From contig CM041085.1 of assembly GCA_023079485.1 (NCBI GenBank), forward strand, positions 30,613,121-30,677,120: 64,000 bases of DNA. The letters run 5' to 3'. The notes under the pieces were generated by a model. It did not search any database, was not told the DNA's origin, and saw nothing but the letters and a program-made list of their open reading frames with translations. The stretch comes from Archilochus colubris (lineage: Eukaryota > Chordata > Aves > Apodiformes > Trochilidae). Positions 25,112 through 39,500 of this stretch are shown here, piece after piece (within the stretch, counting starts at the first letter, position 1; every line of letters starts with the position of its first letter). A program made the position numbers and the translations under genes.

Positions 25112-25289
25112 CCCTTCCCAAGGGGACGGTCGCTTTGTTCAGGACAGTCAGAGACTTATATTTAATTCATGAGCAGCCGCACACCATGCCCCTCTCCCCC
25201 TCTCCCACCCACCCACCCCCACCACACGACCACTATCCTCCGACATTATTTGATTTATATTAATGAGTTAGTTTTGCGGGGAGCAGGGC

Positions 25290-25900
25290 CCTGTCAGCAG
25301 CGTGATCCTGCTTCGCAGAGCAGGACAGGCGGCTGGCAGGGGCTGCACGCCAGACCGGTACCCTCCTCCATCCGCCAGGACATCCGAGAGGGGAGCTGGC
25401 TGTACCCTCCAGGGACCGTCGCCCCGAACGCTTCCCCCGAGCTCGGTGTTGCTCCTTTCCTCACCGGTGTTTTCAGGCTAAGCCCTGACTCTATCCCCGG
25501 CAAATGCCTGTCCCTGCTCGGGTTCCCCACGGGGGACGAGCCGTCCTATAACAGCCACAGCACCTGAGCACACAGGGGCTGCACTGCTGCGACCTGATCT
25601 TAAAACCAAATTCTCCCTGCGGGCTTTAGCTTGATTTTAGCAGGCTGGAGGTTGCTAAACAGTCTTTGCTTTTTAGTTTAAACTGAGAGTGTTCGTGGGA
25701 AAAGGATCAGCCCTCACAACCAGGCACCGCTTAGTGCATCCAAGCGCTGTAGGGGCTTGTAACCACTATTCCGCTGATCCTAGCGCCGGGGCGCAGAGAG
25801 CTCGGCTGGAGAGCATGTTACAGCCCAGGGCGAGGAAAGGGGATCAGGTCCTCCGGCTAACGTGGCTCAAGCCCAGATTTCGGGGCTGGACTAACTCTCA
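25290..25900. promoter_or_regulatory. GC-rich upstream flank of VIP
   Basis: GC/CpG-rich sequence starts about 180 nt upstream of the CRE and is separated from it by a short AT-rich and C-rich stretch (25150-25285). Open frames here show no similarity to a known protein and are typical of GC-rich DNA. Likely an extension of the VIP CpG island. Confidence 0.45.
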
Positions 25901-26689
25901 CGGAACGTGAAGACCAGACAGTCTAAAGTCTTCAATTTTCTCATTCGAATTTTCCCTACATCAGAAAGATCTTGCCGACAGCAGGGAAAGAAACACGGGG
26001 AAAGTGGGCGTGAGACCCACGAGCAGGGCAGAGCTTTCCTGCAAGCACCTCTTCAGTGTCCCACCGTGTCATTCAGTGCCTACCCTGAAATAGCTGGCAA
26101 AGAATCTCGCGGCAAGAATTTCTGCTGGAAAGGTCTTGTGTTTTTGTTTTTGGGTTTTTTTCCCCTGGTTGTGGTTTGTTGGTTTGTTTGTTCTCCTTGG
26201 TCTTTTTTGTGCCTCTAATCTTCCTACTCAGTAACTATTTGTACCAAATCCATGCAGACAATTTTACTATTTCTTCTTACTTCTAAGTTTCTCTGTTTCA
26301 TGTTTCACTGAAGGTTAGGGAGGCTCGATGCCGAAGACAACTGCGATGCTTAATCACATTTTCTAATCCAGTTACATAAAAATGAAGTGAATTAGATTAA
26401 AAATGCCTGGGAAATTGTTTCTCGGATGACAGCTGTGACTAAAACCAGAGTTCCTGCAGTGGTCTAATTTCAGGAAATTTTCCCCTTGTTACTAGATAAC
26501 TAGAAGTCGAGGAAGCAATTCTGCTCTAGAATGGCGAGATGAGCATTAAGAGTATCATATTCCCCTCATCCCTCAGAACTATCCCAGCTAGGGAGTATAG
26601 GGGTTGTGTGGGATGCACGACATGGGAAAGTTCAATGGGCTTCACCGTTGCCCTGTAAAGGAGAGTAAGGAGGACAAACCCATCTCTGG

Positions 26690-27060
26690 GTGGTGTAAAA
26701 AAGCCCTGGGAAGGCTGCGCTTGCCCTTCCTCCTGGGCTGGAGCGGCAAACTGGGGGCAGGAAGCAAGCTCTGGAGTTGGAGGGTGCGGGCACTCTGCGG
26801 CCACCGACGGGCTCGGGGGTGCCGGAGCGCCGCGAAGTACCTGTTTCCCGCATCTTCATCCCCGTTACTCAGACCCTCTCCTCATCCCCGCTCCTGCCGA
26901 GGGAGCCTCTGCGGAAAAAGCCCAAACCCAGCCAGCAGCAGAAACCGGAGAAGAAAGAAGTTTCCTTTCAGCGCTCCTGGGCTGGCGCAGCCTGGAGAGG
27001 CGGGTCTCGCAGGAGCCCGGCGGGCTCCGGTCCGCCGGAGGAAGGATAGCCACCGACTAA
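26690..27060. promoter_or_regulatory. Second CpG-dense block about 1.7-2.0 kb upstream of VIP
   Basis: This is an isolated GC/CpG-dense stretch between AT-rich sequences. Open frames of up to 157 codons run through it on both strands, none recognisable. It could be a distal VIP regulatory island, an alternative or antisense promoter, or a relic. Only the composition is seen. Confidence 0.4.
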
Positions 27061-27206
27061 ATCTGAGGGATATGTGAAAAACAAGCGTGTTTTCTGTTGC
27101 TAAGTGCTATATATGGGTGGCTGCAAGCTGTGAGGAAATGGATGTAATAGGCTTTGCTGCCCCAAAATATTTGAAAATCACTTGTAAATCAGTACTTTTT
27201 AACCGG

Positions 27207-27234
27207 ACCACACCACACCATACCACACCATACC
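27207..27234. repeat. (ACCACACC / ATACC) short tandem repeat
   Basis: Imperfect pentanucleotide-type repeat built of CCACA and CCATA units about 2.2 kb upstream of the VIP transcription start. Confidence 0.8.
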
Positions 27235-27399
27235 CGGTAATCTGGTTTGCTGTAACGTTGTTCTCCTTCTCAGAAGTAGTACAAGTAGATTAGACAGGGG
27301 AGTAACATACGTGGGGATGGATAAAATGGCCTCAGAACCTCTTTAAGGGTGGTAGCCTCTGTATTCCCTCTGAGCAATTTTAATCAATATAGTCTTACA

Positions 27400-27510
27400 A
27401 TACCATTTATTTTCACTATTTATAGACAAGAAATTGAATCATAGGGAGATCAAACGGCCCACCTTATTTACCCATTGACCCCAGATTTCCCAAGCACTTT
27501 TCAATTGCAC
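27400..27510 (-). mobile_element. Possible MIR-like SINE, antisense
   Basis: TTTATAGACAAGAAATTGAA, then ATCATAGGGAGATCAAACGG and CCCATTGACCCCAGATTTCC parallel the antisense MIR pattern 'acagatgaggaaactgaggcacagagag..gggatttgaa'. Weak, diverged similarity. Confidence 0.4.
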
Positions 27511-30500
27511 TAACAATTGTCCCTTCAGCACCCTGTTGCACCCATCATTTCCTACTCCTCTAATCAAGATAAACGGAAGAAGAGATACTACTCTTTCTCT
27601 TTAGTCCTTTCTCTTTCTCTTGTTTCTCAATAGGATTTCTATTGAAAGTTGTTTTAGGATGACTGAGAAAGGTTTAGGGTAGCAATCCAAATCATATCTT
27701 TCAAAATTTTTTTTCCACTGCTACTTACATTCAGCATTATTTCCACGTCATTTGAAGATGTTTTGGTAAAAATAACAAGAGGAAGTGATTAAAAATAAAA
27801 TAATTCTTTAGTTCAGTTCTCACAGATTATCAGAACAAACTGACCGATGGAGAAAAACTCCTTTTTCTGTAGGAGTTCTGAGTCCTCCAAAGTCTAGGCA
27901 AATAGACCCTTTTTGGGTGATAACTTCTGCTGTCTTCTGCAGACAGACTCTACACTTTCAGAAGGGTCACTTGGAAAAAAAAACCCAACAAAACAGTGCT
28001 TGAGAATTTCTGTAATAGTTGGACATAGGCAACCCTTGGGAAGTCAATTATTTTGCAGTGGCTGTTGCAAGAATACTGTTATATGGCAGCTCCACATTCA
28101 TTGAACCTTTTATTTTTGGTCTATATGTTATCAAATATCTTTTGGTTACTCTTGATTTATATTATTTAATGTTCTGTTTAACAGAAGAAAAAAACCAGGT
28201 TATGATTATCAAATAGCATGATTTGGGACTCATGGGAAATCAATATGACAAGACTGTGTGAAGAACAAAAGCTTATCTGAAAGTTCACTTCACTATTTGT
28301 ATACAAACCTGTGTGATGTATATATAAGTCAAGTATTACCTAAAACAACAACATCATCTGAGGAGAAAGAAATTTGTGAGGCTTTAGGTTGTTAGTTAGG
28401 ATTGATTACTATTTTTAGCATGTAAAACTGTGCTGAAATTGGCAGGCTAAAAAAATTCTTAAAGGAAAACCCTTCGATGAGGGAAATCTGCTTAGTTCCA
28501 AGGAAGACCAGCCTAGCATTTACCAGATTTATCATGTGATTTTCTTTTAAAAACAGAAATCACATCAACAATAGGGATACAGTTTTACTTTGGTAAGAAA
28601 AGAAAAGAAAATGAATAAAAGAGTTGGTTTAGGACTTGCATATTCTATCAGATGAGGAAACTTCTACTGACTCATGAGCTCTGCCTCTTGAATTATTTGG
28701 TCTGCAACATCTCCCTTGTGCGTTACAGCTCATGTTCCTGTAGATGAGTTCAGAAACTCTACCTTTGATCCCACAGCCGTGTCACATTGATCTGTGAGTT
28801 TTTAGAGCTTATGGAGCAGATTGATGGAGAACTACCACTCAGCAGCTAGCAGAACAGTTTTTCCAACCTCCACAAAAGAGGTAACAGAAGAAATGTCAAT
28901 AAACTATATGAAGAGTAAAAAATACAAAAATATTATAAAATAATCTACTTTTCTCTAATCCTGTAATGCCTTGAGTTCTGTAATTAGCATAATCTCCAAT
29001 TTCTGCTCTCAGCACCCTGTTGTATTACTGGGTCCCATTCTCTCATAAACATTCATACTCCTCAAAACCATTTGATTGGAAAAAAATATAGATGGGGTCA
29101 CATGCTGAGACTTGTCCCAGCTTCACTTTCTTTGCAGCTATCTGAATGCTTGTCAGGAGGAAAAAGGAGAAAGCCTTCAGTTTATTCATTTAGGTAAGCT
29201 TTATATATAAAGCACAGTCCCCATTTCATCATACTGTTAGCCTGAGTCAGTTCTGTAGAGTCAGAAATGTGATGGTAGACAGAATGAAACACTGAAAAAT
29301 ATTTTGAGTCATAAGTTGAGAACTTATGACTTGCCTCCTGCAGCTGAAACATTCAGAAAGAGAGTGCTCCTATCCTCATTCCCATGTTGTAAGAGGGTTA
29401 TGCAGGTGGAACAGGGATGCATTCAGTTCCTCTCTCACCTTTCTTGAGCCTTTCTCTGTAGTCACAGTTGTGCAGCAGAGTCATTAATTGGAGTAAACTC
29501 TTGCAACAAGTAAATTATATTAAAAAACATGCATGGTAGGTCCACTTCTACAAGGCCTTCTTGCTCCAAGTGGTATCTTTTCCTTAGGACTCTGTGGTTT
29601 TTCAGAGTCAGTTTTCAAAATCACTGGAACATTTGGATTGTGCCCATTACTTCCAGCCACTCTTCCACCTCTTCCATAGCATGTCCTGACGTGTCATTAA
29701 CACAGATATGCTTGATTAAAATTTCCCAATGGATATCATGATGAGCAAAAGGCATGCAGAAGAACTGTTGGCTCCAGAGGTACCCCCAGGGTTTTTTCTC
29801 CTTGTCTTTCATGCCAACTAGGAAAATTATTATTGCTTCTAGTTTAGTTCTATGTTTTCATATTCCCTGCTCCCTCACCCCAAAGTGTAATCTCAGCTTC
29901 CCTCAAAGAATCCAAAGCAGTTTGGGATAGACATTTTGTTCTGCAGGTGTATATGCTGTTTGGTATGTGCTTGAACTACTGCTTCATGTCCATCTGTTTC
30001 ATGGTATGCAGCTATCCTATAACTGTCAGTCCAAAACCCTTCTCATTCTTTTGCTTTGATGTAATGTTTTTTACATCTCTGTCTCAGTATCAGACTCATG
30101 TTTTTCCACACTCATCCCCCAGATCCATAACTACACAATCTTTAGCAGCAGCTTTAATATCTATTTTTCTTTCAGAAACAATTACTTCACCTAATTTTTA
30201 AAAAAAAATTCATTCACCTTTTGATCCAGAAAAATCACATAATAATACAAAGGTTTTCAGAAGGCAGAGTATCTTCTGGGTTGGTCATGTCAGGTACTCT
30301 TTGATTTTAACAATTTGTCTGAAATATGTCCTATTCATACCATCTTTGTTACAATCTTCCACCTTCAACAAAAGAAGGTCTTCAAGGTGCCACACCATTC
30401 AAACTCAGTTTCCTGTTCTTTGCAACCAACTCTTTGCTTTGTGGAGTTTCAAATTTTTTCTATGTAATTCAACTTGTCTATACAAAACTGGATTTTCTAT

Positions 30501-33500
30501 GATGAATCTTTGAAGAACTACTTTATTTACCATGATATGTAAGTTCCTCTAAACTACCGTCTAAATATCTAAACAGATATAAAGGATGATATTAAAAACC
30601 CCTGTCCCTACATTTTCCCCATGCTTTCAGGGGGTATGTAACATGAACTATATGATACGTTATGGATGTCCTTTTGCCCCTACCTGTTGAAAAGGAATAA
30701 AAATGGAAATAACCTCCAGAACCCCTTAAGTTACATGTTAAAATAAAAGCCATACATCAATACCACAGTAGAGTGGAAAACTTAGAAGGAAAGCCTGAAA
30801 GGAAACACGCTTGTGGTACCTTATCCTACTCTGATTCACTGTGAACACACACCTCATGGATTCTGTCTGCAAGTCCATCAGAAGTTCAGGGAATCCAGTA
30901 AACTAATAGCATCCTACTGTTTGGAGCACTTATCCAAATGCAGCCATACTGTTAGAAGTCCCTTTGCCTTCCTACCTGCTTCCCATACTGACTGCAAAAA
31001 ATCCCCATGAAATATCAGAGAACTTGGTCCACCTGTATGTCTGTAAGTGCATGACTGGAAATTTCCATGGTTTAACATCGGTGCTGAAAGGACTGGGATA
31101 CTCCTCCAGGTTTGCATAGATCCTTTTCCCCGTGTATAGTACAAGATCCTGGTTCTAGGCTGTGCATGTGGCTACATTCCTCTTGTGTTCCACTGTGAAC
31201 ATTGCTACTATTGCACTGTGAAAGGCTGAGAGAGCAGGCACATCATATCAGGTTATAGAGAAACCCACGTCAGTTGGGCTGGAAGGATCTTAGGATGCTA
31301 ATCATGCTTGGATAACTTTATCCCTTGAACTGACCTACTCGTCACAAGTTCTTTATTTACCAAGCTGAAAAAAGCAACCATCTAAAAGCTATGGCAGAAA
31401 CAAGCTAAAAATGTTTCAGTCTCAAGCAATTACCACTATTGTCTTCATTGAAAAAGAGCTGAGAGAGTTTTTCTAAAAGTGGCCATGCATATAAAGGGCA
31501 TAGTATAACGTGCTGTCTCTTAGCATTACTCTAAGCCTCATGTACACTATCATGGCTCTGAAAATCTATATTCACATCCAGTTTCCACAAAGCAGCCATA
31601 TAGAAGCAAGTACTGACCTGTTCATTTATCATACCTAATAAATGCTGCAATTTGGACTTTACTGTTCTGATATTAGTTATGAAAGAACTGTTGTAGTGTT
31701 TATGGGCAAGAGAGATACAGTTCCAACCTAGCTTATAATTTGGTTCAGTTCCATAGGTTACCAGAACAAACAATTAACTTCTACATCCTGTTTAACTGGC
31801 TTCTTGGTGAATATATCAATGGCTCCTTATCTTTCTTGTCCTACATAAAGCATTAAGAATGTTCCAGTGAATGCAGCACTGCAGTAGATCACACTTTATA
31901 ATAAAGTATACATAAATAAATCCAATACTATTAGGATTCTAAGGGATTTTTGAAGTCAAAGATCATTCCAAATATAACAGAGATTAATAGGTACAGCAAC
32001 ACTTTTGCTAGCCATCATATGTGCTGTCATCATGTGTGTGTATTATTATATTCTACAATTTGCTTGGGGTTTTTTATTTGACAGATGAATGGAAGAACTT
32101 TCTGCAGAAACAAATGAAGCTTTCAGCACTGAAAGCTACAAAAATTCAGTGAGTGCTATTATTTTAAACACTGTGTGCAAAGGGCTTGAGTGTGAAGAGA
32201 GAACAGAACATGGAGTTTTACCCTTCTCTCAGATCTTGGAATAAATATGTCAAATAGTATAGCTATTGTTTTTGAGAGAACAGGTAGCAGAAACTGGAAC
32301 TGAATCCATAGCCCTGTTGTGACCTCCATTCCTTTATGTGCAATGCTCCATCCAGAGATTTATGTCTCAGAAAGATCATTCTCAGCCTCTTCTGGGTGTC
32401 CATGATTGAGCAAAGTCAAGGATCAGCCTCTCCCAAGCAGCAGCAAGGGCTGCATCTCCCAACTTGACTGGGAGCTGTATGGCTAGGAAAAAAACTTAGT
32501 AATTCTCAGCTTTGTAGATGAAGAGCTTATTAATGTTCAGTACAGTCAGATTTTACTCTTAACTACCTACTGCGTACACTACCCAGTAAAAAAAATGTGT
32601 GTACTCATAAGGGTGAATACAATTCTGATTACAGAATTTGTGCACACAGTAAAAGATACCCAAATAAAAGTGTCCTAATAGTGAAAAAATGACAGCCACT
32701 CAGCAATGCATGTACAAATTGAAGAATCTGAAAATACACTGTAAGCAAGAATTACTATAACAATTACAGACTCTTTTCTTCCTTGTCCTTCAGACAGCTC
32801 CAGAGGAAACGAATCTAAAGCAAGATCTCTCAGGATCTATCAGAATATAAAACATTTTGTCAACTCCTCATGCTGTTGGGAGGCAGTAGAGATCAGAGAC
32901 AACTTCTTCATAAATCTGTAAGATATTTTCCTGCTGAGGACAATCTGTCTTCAGTCTTGCTTGCAAACAGGATCACTGCAATGTTGGCCTCAACAGACAG
33001 AAGAGAAACTGGCTATCAGATGCTAGAACTGCCTTTGCTGAGCTTTGCTTTCCAAATTCACCTCTAGAACAAGACAGCCTCCCCCAAACTGCTGCTCAGA
33101 AGTTATCATTAACAGAGCCAGTCTCTAGAAAAAAATTCTCTTTAGTCTTTTTTGTTGTGATCCTATTTCATAAGCACATCATACAGAGACATGAAATGTT
33201 GTGATATTCTGCAAAAATCCTTCTTTCAAACAACAGAAGTGCTGAAACTCAAACAAAGCTGCAACTCAGAAGTTCTTAACATCAAAGAGTAGAAAGGAAT
33301 GGCCAAGCACTGACTCACCATGACCTCCACTGTCAGTGTCTGCATAAAGACATTAGGATCACCCTTACATCCTCACAGAACATCTTATTTGCTCAAAGAG
33401 TGACTGGGCAGGTTTGATGAGCAGAGGAGTAATCTGTCTTCACTTTCAATAAGTCACTTGTCAGATAGAAATTATGCTTTTAAATTAGGCACAAAAATCA

Positions 33501-36500
33501 TGTCATTTATGGAATTATATTCTGATTCAGGTGATTATTAAATAAATGAGTGAGCTCACTGCAGTCAATAATAAAGTAATATAGATTAAATCATCAGTGG
33601 TCAGTCAGAGCACTTGCAGGGTTAAGTGCAAACTACATGTTTTACTAGATTTGTCTTCTGTGGCAAAGCCCTCAGTTGTGCTGCAAATCTACCTTTAAAG
33701 AACATCAATACAGAACATTTTTTCTTTCATTTGATTCACTATTCTTTTGTTTTAATAAATCAACCGTTACTCTTGAAATGTTTTTATCCCTAATGACTCC
33801 TATTTTGAAAATGTTTTGAATTATTTGGTGTTTGATGAGTGGTTTTGAATGCAAACTCAACAAGATTGTCTGAAACATTCTCAATCTGTTTTTAAATCTT
33901 TGTAATACCGAATACTGGAAGCAGTGACCTAACCATTTAATGCCTTGAAAGAAGCAGGGACACTTACTTTTACCTTTATAAACCTAGTAAATGCATTTAA
34001 ATGTATGTGAGGGTATCTAGCCTACATCCACAAAATTTCCTTGAGAAGGCATGCAGATGCATGTACCTAGTCATGGATTAGAGGTGACAGAAACAGGAGA
34101 ACACTTTCAGACATCTTTCAGGAACTGTATCAGGACATTAAACACAGTCAACTTTCAGTTACTTTGCCAAGTCATGGTAAATCTGCTATTCTCTAGCTTA
34201 TTTGGGGTAGTTGAAGCCTGTGTTAGCCTACACTGAGCTTTCTCAGTCCCAGTTTCTCTCCTCAATATTTTTGGTTTTACTGGGTGTATCTCTGGCCTAG
34301 AGCAGGTTCCCTTGCTTGGTAGAAGAGACGGAAATCTCCATGTGCTTAAATTTGGTATATCGGAGAGAGTTTGGTTTGTTTTTCAGCTAATACATTTCAA
34401 ACATGGTTAAATGATGTGAGAACATATTTAATGTTCCATTTCCTCTTCAGAAGTGATTCAGCCCCTAGAAGCATTTAGACTTTTTTGAAACATTTTATTT
34501 AGTGTATGTACAAACACCCCAAAATATGTTTTTTTGAGCATGAAGGAATTTTTACAGTAGTCAGTTTTATCTTACCCCAAGTGATCATGAATTAGTGCAT
34601 TATAGAGTTATAAGAATTTTGCAAGGCAATTCAGACTTTTAATAAATGACATCTATCGTTTAGTAGGGACAAAAAGGTGTCTGTATCTTTCCATTACATC
34701 TGTCCAAAGGATTAGAGAAGTAAAAGAAAAAAAACCCAGTTCTTTGATGCTGGCAAACTAGCTCTAGAGAGCTTATCATACACAACCCAATCAAGTCCTC
34801 AAAGTGATTGATTCTCTGACTAACACTCATCTTTTCTGTTACTTGGCAGAACAACAGAAGAATGGCATATAGTGAAGACCTTTATATTTTTATCATATTT
34901 ATCCACAGAGCGAGAGATGGAAATTGGTATGGAACTAATAGAAAAGCACTAAATAGGGAAAAAATCTACCATCCCTCTGGAATATACATAAAGGGAATTC
35001 TTCCCTTCTACAAAAAATAACTTCAAAAGATCACCAGGATTTGCAGCACAGGAACGGAACAGGGGCAAAGAATGGGTCTTCTCTTTTTCTCTTTAGTGTG
35101 CTTCAACCCAAGCTCTAGATTGATCAGTCTAGAGGCTGAAAATTCATCCTGTTTCAGGGCACAGGTAGTTGTCAGCTATTCCCCATACATGTCCTAAGGA
35201 GCGTACATTACTGCCAGGTGTAATTTGTGCTCTTGTCAAGTTGAAACAAGAGCATCCATTGTTTAGTCTGACTGTGTAGTCATTGATGTGCTGCCATAAA
35301 ATAAAGTGGATCCATATTGATGCAGGTCTGTCCTGAACTAGATATGATTTTGCATTCCCGTGCCTTCCCATCCTGTCTCTAGTCACGGGCACATCAGACT
35401 GTTATGTCCTAAATAAGCAAATCCAATTTCCTGCTACCTCAGTCCCATCACTCTGCATAATCTCTTTCATGATTAAGCTACTCTTGTTTAAAAGAACTCC
35501 TTGCTCTAAAATAGTGCAACTGCTCATTCACAGCCATCAGCACATAGTCACTTGATTCTGCAGCTAAATAGATGAAAACATGTCTCTGATGCAGAATGTC
35601 ACTGGGAAAGCAGAGAGGAAACATGGTTACTGAAATAGCTCTGTGATCCACTCCATACCCATCCGATGGTGCCACCCTCGAAGACACGTTGCCAGAAAGC
35701 TGACAGGAGCCAAAAGCTTCCATAGAAATTAAAAGCAGAAACAAGACATGTGAACCAGACTTCTTTCTGGGGGTAAAATCATGGAAAAATGCACAGCCCC
35801 CATCTAGAACAATAAGGCCAGAGATCCCCAGTGGAGTCACTGGTGCTGCTACAGTGTGAGACAGAAAATCAAGCCAGTAAAGCTTTTTCTTTCTTGCCCT
35901 TTCTGCTTCAGAAAGAGCTGCTGGCAGCAGTAGCTCACCTGTTGACTGCTTCAGTAGTTTTCTCAGAAGTCTCTGGTCCAGCTCTGTGAAAAATAGTCAA
36001 TTATAGTCACTATTAATATCCCACTGAAAAAAAAGATCAGGCTCTCGTCCTTCTTTTTAGCACTCAAAAAGGTAAATAAATAATTCCTCACCAAGTCATA
36101 CAGAAATTCCAAACACTCAACACCTTTACAAATTCACTTTTATTAAGACACCCAAATGAAAATATAGGTATTTCACCTGAGTTTTAAAACATTTTTAAGG
36201 CTGATTTCTAGAATTCTGCTCTCTGCTTTGTGAAGTTACATCAGCACTGTTTTCCTTACACCACTCTGGACTTGGCAGAAGTAAATTTCCAATTAGTGTT
36301 TTCTTTCTTCATTTTTTTTTTTCCCAGAAGCTGTACTGCATCATAGAAATCACGTAATTTTATCAGGTGCCTATAGATCAGGGATCTGGCATGTGTCATT
36401 TCACCTCTAAGAGGATATTTCCGGTAAATGTAGTTTACAGTCTATACTTAAGAATGGACGTCAAGATGACTCAAAAACTTCATGGTAAATTGCAAGTGAA

Positions 36501-39500
36501 CTTTAAAAATTGCATTTGGCAAAGATAGTGCATGTTTGGTGTGTTACAGTATGATAATCAGTAGCTGTCTGAAGAGGTAATCAGCAATTTTTCAGGAGGA
36601 AAAGGTCAAGGAATACAGCACAAACCACTTCTGTAAATATGTTGGAACATTGCTATTCTCGGCCAGACAGCTGTCAAGCTTTGTCTTCTCTGTGCAACAA
36701 GAACTGGAGCAATTGGTTTGGTGACAAGGACAATAAGAAAATAGTGTTTCTTATTACAGTGAGGGGAAGTAGTTCCACTCACTTCAGCACAAGATGTCAA
36801 GATATCTGGAAGTTCCTCAAGGGTCTGTCTATCACTTCCTATGTGATTCTGGGGACACCCTTTAGTCAGTGCTTCTCACTGTGAAAGTGTGTGAAATGCA
36901 AGATTATTTTAAAGCTTAAGTAATCACTTGTGAGTCCTTTGAAATCTTGAAATCTGCAGTAATATATATTTTGTAGTTCATATCTTCTTTCCAGTATTTT
37001 AAATTGTAATAAGAGGCTAGAAATGACCATGGCAATGAGCAAGTATAATCTTTTGCATATCAAACACTCAATGATTCTTGAATCCTGCAGTTCATTTTGA
37101 GGGTTGATCCTCTGCAATGTGCTTTGGTCCTAATGCAATAAAAGGTGCATGAGTCCATTTGAGCATGAACCTTACAGTGACTGCCCATGTGCTTAAAGCA
37201 AGTATTTGGCAAACATTTTGTGTATTGAAGTCCAAGTACTTGGAAGGCAGTGGATTTAAAAGTCTGTAACCTGTATTATTTGTTAAAGACATCCTCACTT
37301 TTAAGCCTTGGAAGATGTCCTCACATGGGAAATTCTGATGCTGATCTCATATAGTGTCTTCAGCTATGGACCATCTCCCCACAGGAGCAGAAGGACCAAG
37401 CCCTCATTTACACTTCCAACTATATCAGTTTGCATAATTATAGACGATAGTTTCCCTTAAAATATCTTTATAGACATGAGCTAAAGATTATAACATCTAA
37501 TTTCATTTCACATTTTGAAACTTCCAGAGTGCTTGAAAAATATTAATTCAGACATTGATTAAACCAGTAGTTAGGTTCTGACAGACATACTGGTTATGCA
37601 CCAAATGATCTGTGTTTTCAGCCTCCTTAATCTGAGGGTCATAAAAAAAAATGTTTTGATATCTGGTGCAGATTTCAGGAAGTAAAAATTACAGTACATT
37701 TAATCTTCCCTTTTTACATTGCTTACTAAATACAGTGTAATGCAAGTAATAGTATGCTATTGAAAGTTCTACTGTAATGTAATGTGTATTTACAATCCAG
37801 GAGTAAAAATTTACTCATCAAAAGAAATTTCACTTTCAAAGAACATGGAGTCTTGGCCAGCTGGGTACACACTGTAGGCCAAGTTGGGTCTTCAAACAGC
37901 CTGCTACACTCAATAAGCAAAGGAAGCAGGCTTGAATTCTGCTGTTTGCAGGCACATTAGAATAGATGGCATCACTTATTCTAGAATTAAGACACTGCAA
38001 ACACACTTGTGTATGCAACCAAGTTCACCAGGCCCAATAAGGTTTTAAATGAAAAAAGGAATATTATTAATGAATGAAATAAAACAGCTTTCCTTCTCCA
38101 GAGGACTATTGTTTTAAGTCCATAGCCTATAACCAGCCAAAGTCAGTTTTGCAGTCTTATTAGCAGTCCTCAGTGTGCTAGAATCCATGGTATCTGCAGT
38201 GAAGCACTCTGTAAACTTTGTAAAAGGTTGTTCTTCTAACAATGACATATATGCCTCCAGAAGGGATAATGTTGCACACTAAAAATAAAATAATGAAAGC
38301 CAGTCAATAAATACATGCAAAGTAATTTGCCTTTGGAATAAGGAATACTTGTGGTGTACAGTAAGTAACACCTGTATGCTCAGTGTTTGTGGAAATATTT
38401 GCAAATGGTGATATTGGGCTGAAAGATTGCAGTTCAGAGATAAGCACCCATGCTTCCTGAGGGATGCTGAGACCTGCAAAGACATGAATGCTGCCAGCTT
38501 CCAAAAGCCTGGCAAGCAAGATGTTAATCATTTCATCTGATCTAAAAACCTGATGAATATTTGCCCCTGCCAGAAGACAGATGAGGCCTTATTCTTCCTA
38601 CAGAAGCACAGGACCAGCCCTCTCAGCATCAGGAGTCTGGCAGCTGGTAGCTGCCCAGACCTTTTAGTAACAGCAGGCTCATTTGCAAGCAAGGAATAGG
38701 ATTGCACCCCTACTTGTGGAAGTTCTTTACCCTTATTTGAACATGAAATATTTAGCAGGAAACTGATACAATAAGGCTTAAATCAGGCCCCATTTGTCTG
38801 TGTTATTATTTCCAAATCCTGGACTTCTTTCACATCAATGCAATTAGTCTCTACTAAGCCAGGAGTTACCTTGACATCGTACATATATTACAGCCAAGAA
38901 TATGTGTTAAGCCCGAACTAAATATTACATTCTTATCTTCATACAACAGCTAATTATACAATCCCGGTATTCAGCAATAGGTCTCTTTAGTGAAAGACAA
39001 GATTTCAGTGAATATATTGCCAGGAAGTATTAAACATTGGTACAATTTGAGAAATACATTTTGAAACAAGGAAATGAGTAATCCCATAGTGAAACAGGAA
39101 ACTTAATTAAAAAAACACTTGCCATTCACCCTGCTTATCTTGATAACCAGAAGTAGGAAAATGGAACATGAACAGTTCTGCACCCATGCAGCCTTATTGG
39201 GTATTAAAATGTGACTACTTGTTCTGCTGCCTGCAGACAGAAGCATTTTTATAATTGTTACCATGCATTTAGTATGATTTTCAGAACTTCTCTCTGCATG
39301 AATCTTCATATATTTTAACATTTTTCCCACACTGTGGGGAATTTTATACACGCAACCTTAACATGGAGGCTTTTAAGATCCTCTACAGTCTACAGAACAG
39401 GATGACTGTGACCTCAATCAGAACTGTGACATTGAATCTTCCACAAGGTCTGCATTTAATGTTCCTGAGGCAGAACTCTTCTGTAGTTTAAAAAGAAGGT

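Larger units (their letters stand above)
23780..25112. promoter_or_regulatory. CpG-rich block over VIP promoter, exon 1, intron 1 and exon 2
   Basis: G+C and CpG rise sharply against the AT-rich surroundings, covering the VIP promoter, exon 1 and exon 2. The block is interrupted by a CR1 fragment and a poly-A run in intron 1. This looks like a promoter CpG island; island statistics were not computed. Confidence 0.7.

Noticed and set aside
26604..27077. 157-codon plus-strand open frame
   Set aside because: Basic, low-information protein with overlapping frames on both strands, as expected in a CpG-rich block; no known domain.
27524..27532. TTCAGCACC, the left half of an RE1/NRSF silencer site
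   Set aside because: The right half (GGACAGCGCC-like) is absent at normal spacing; a 9-base match is expected by chance.
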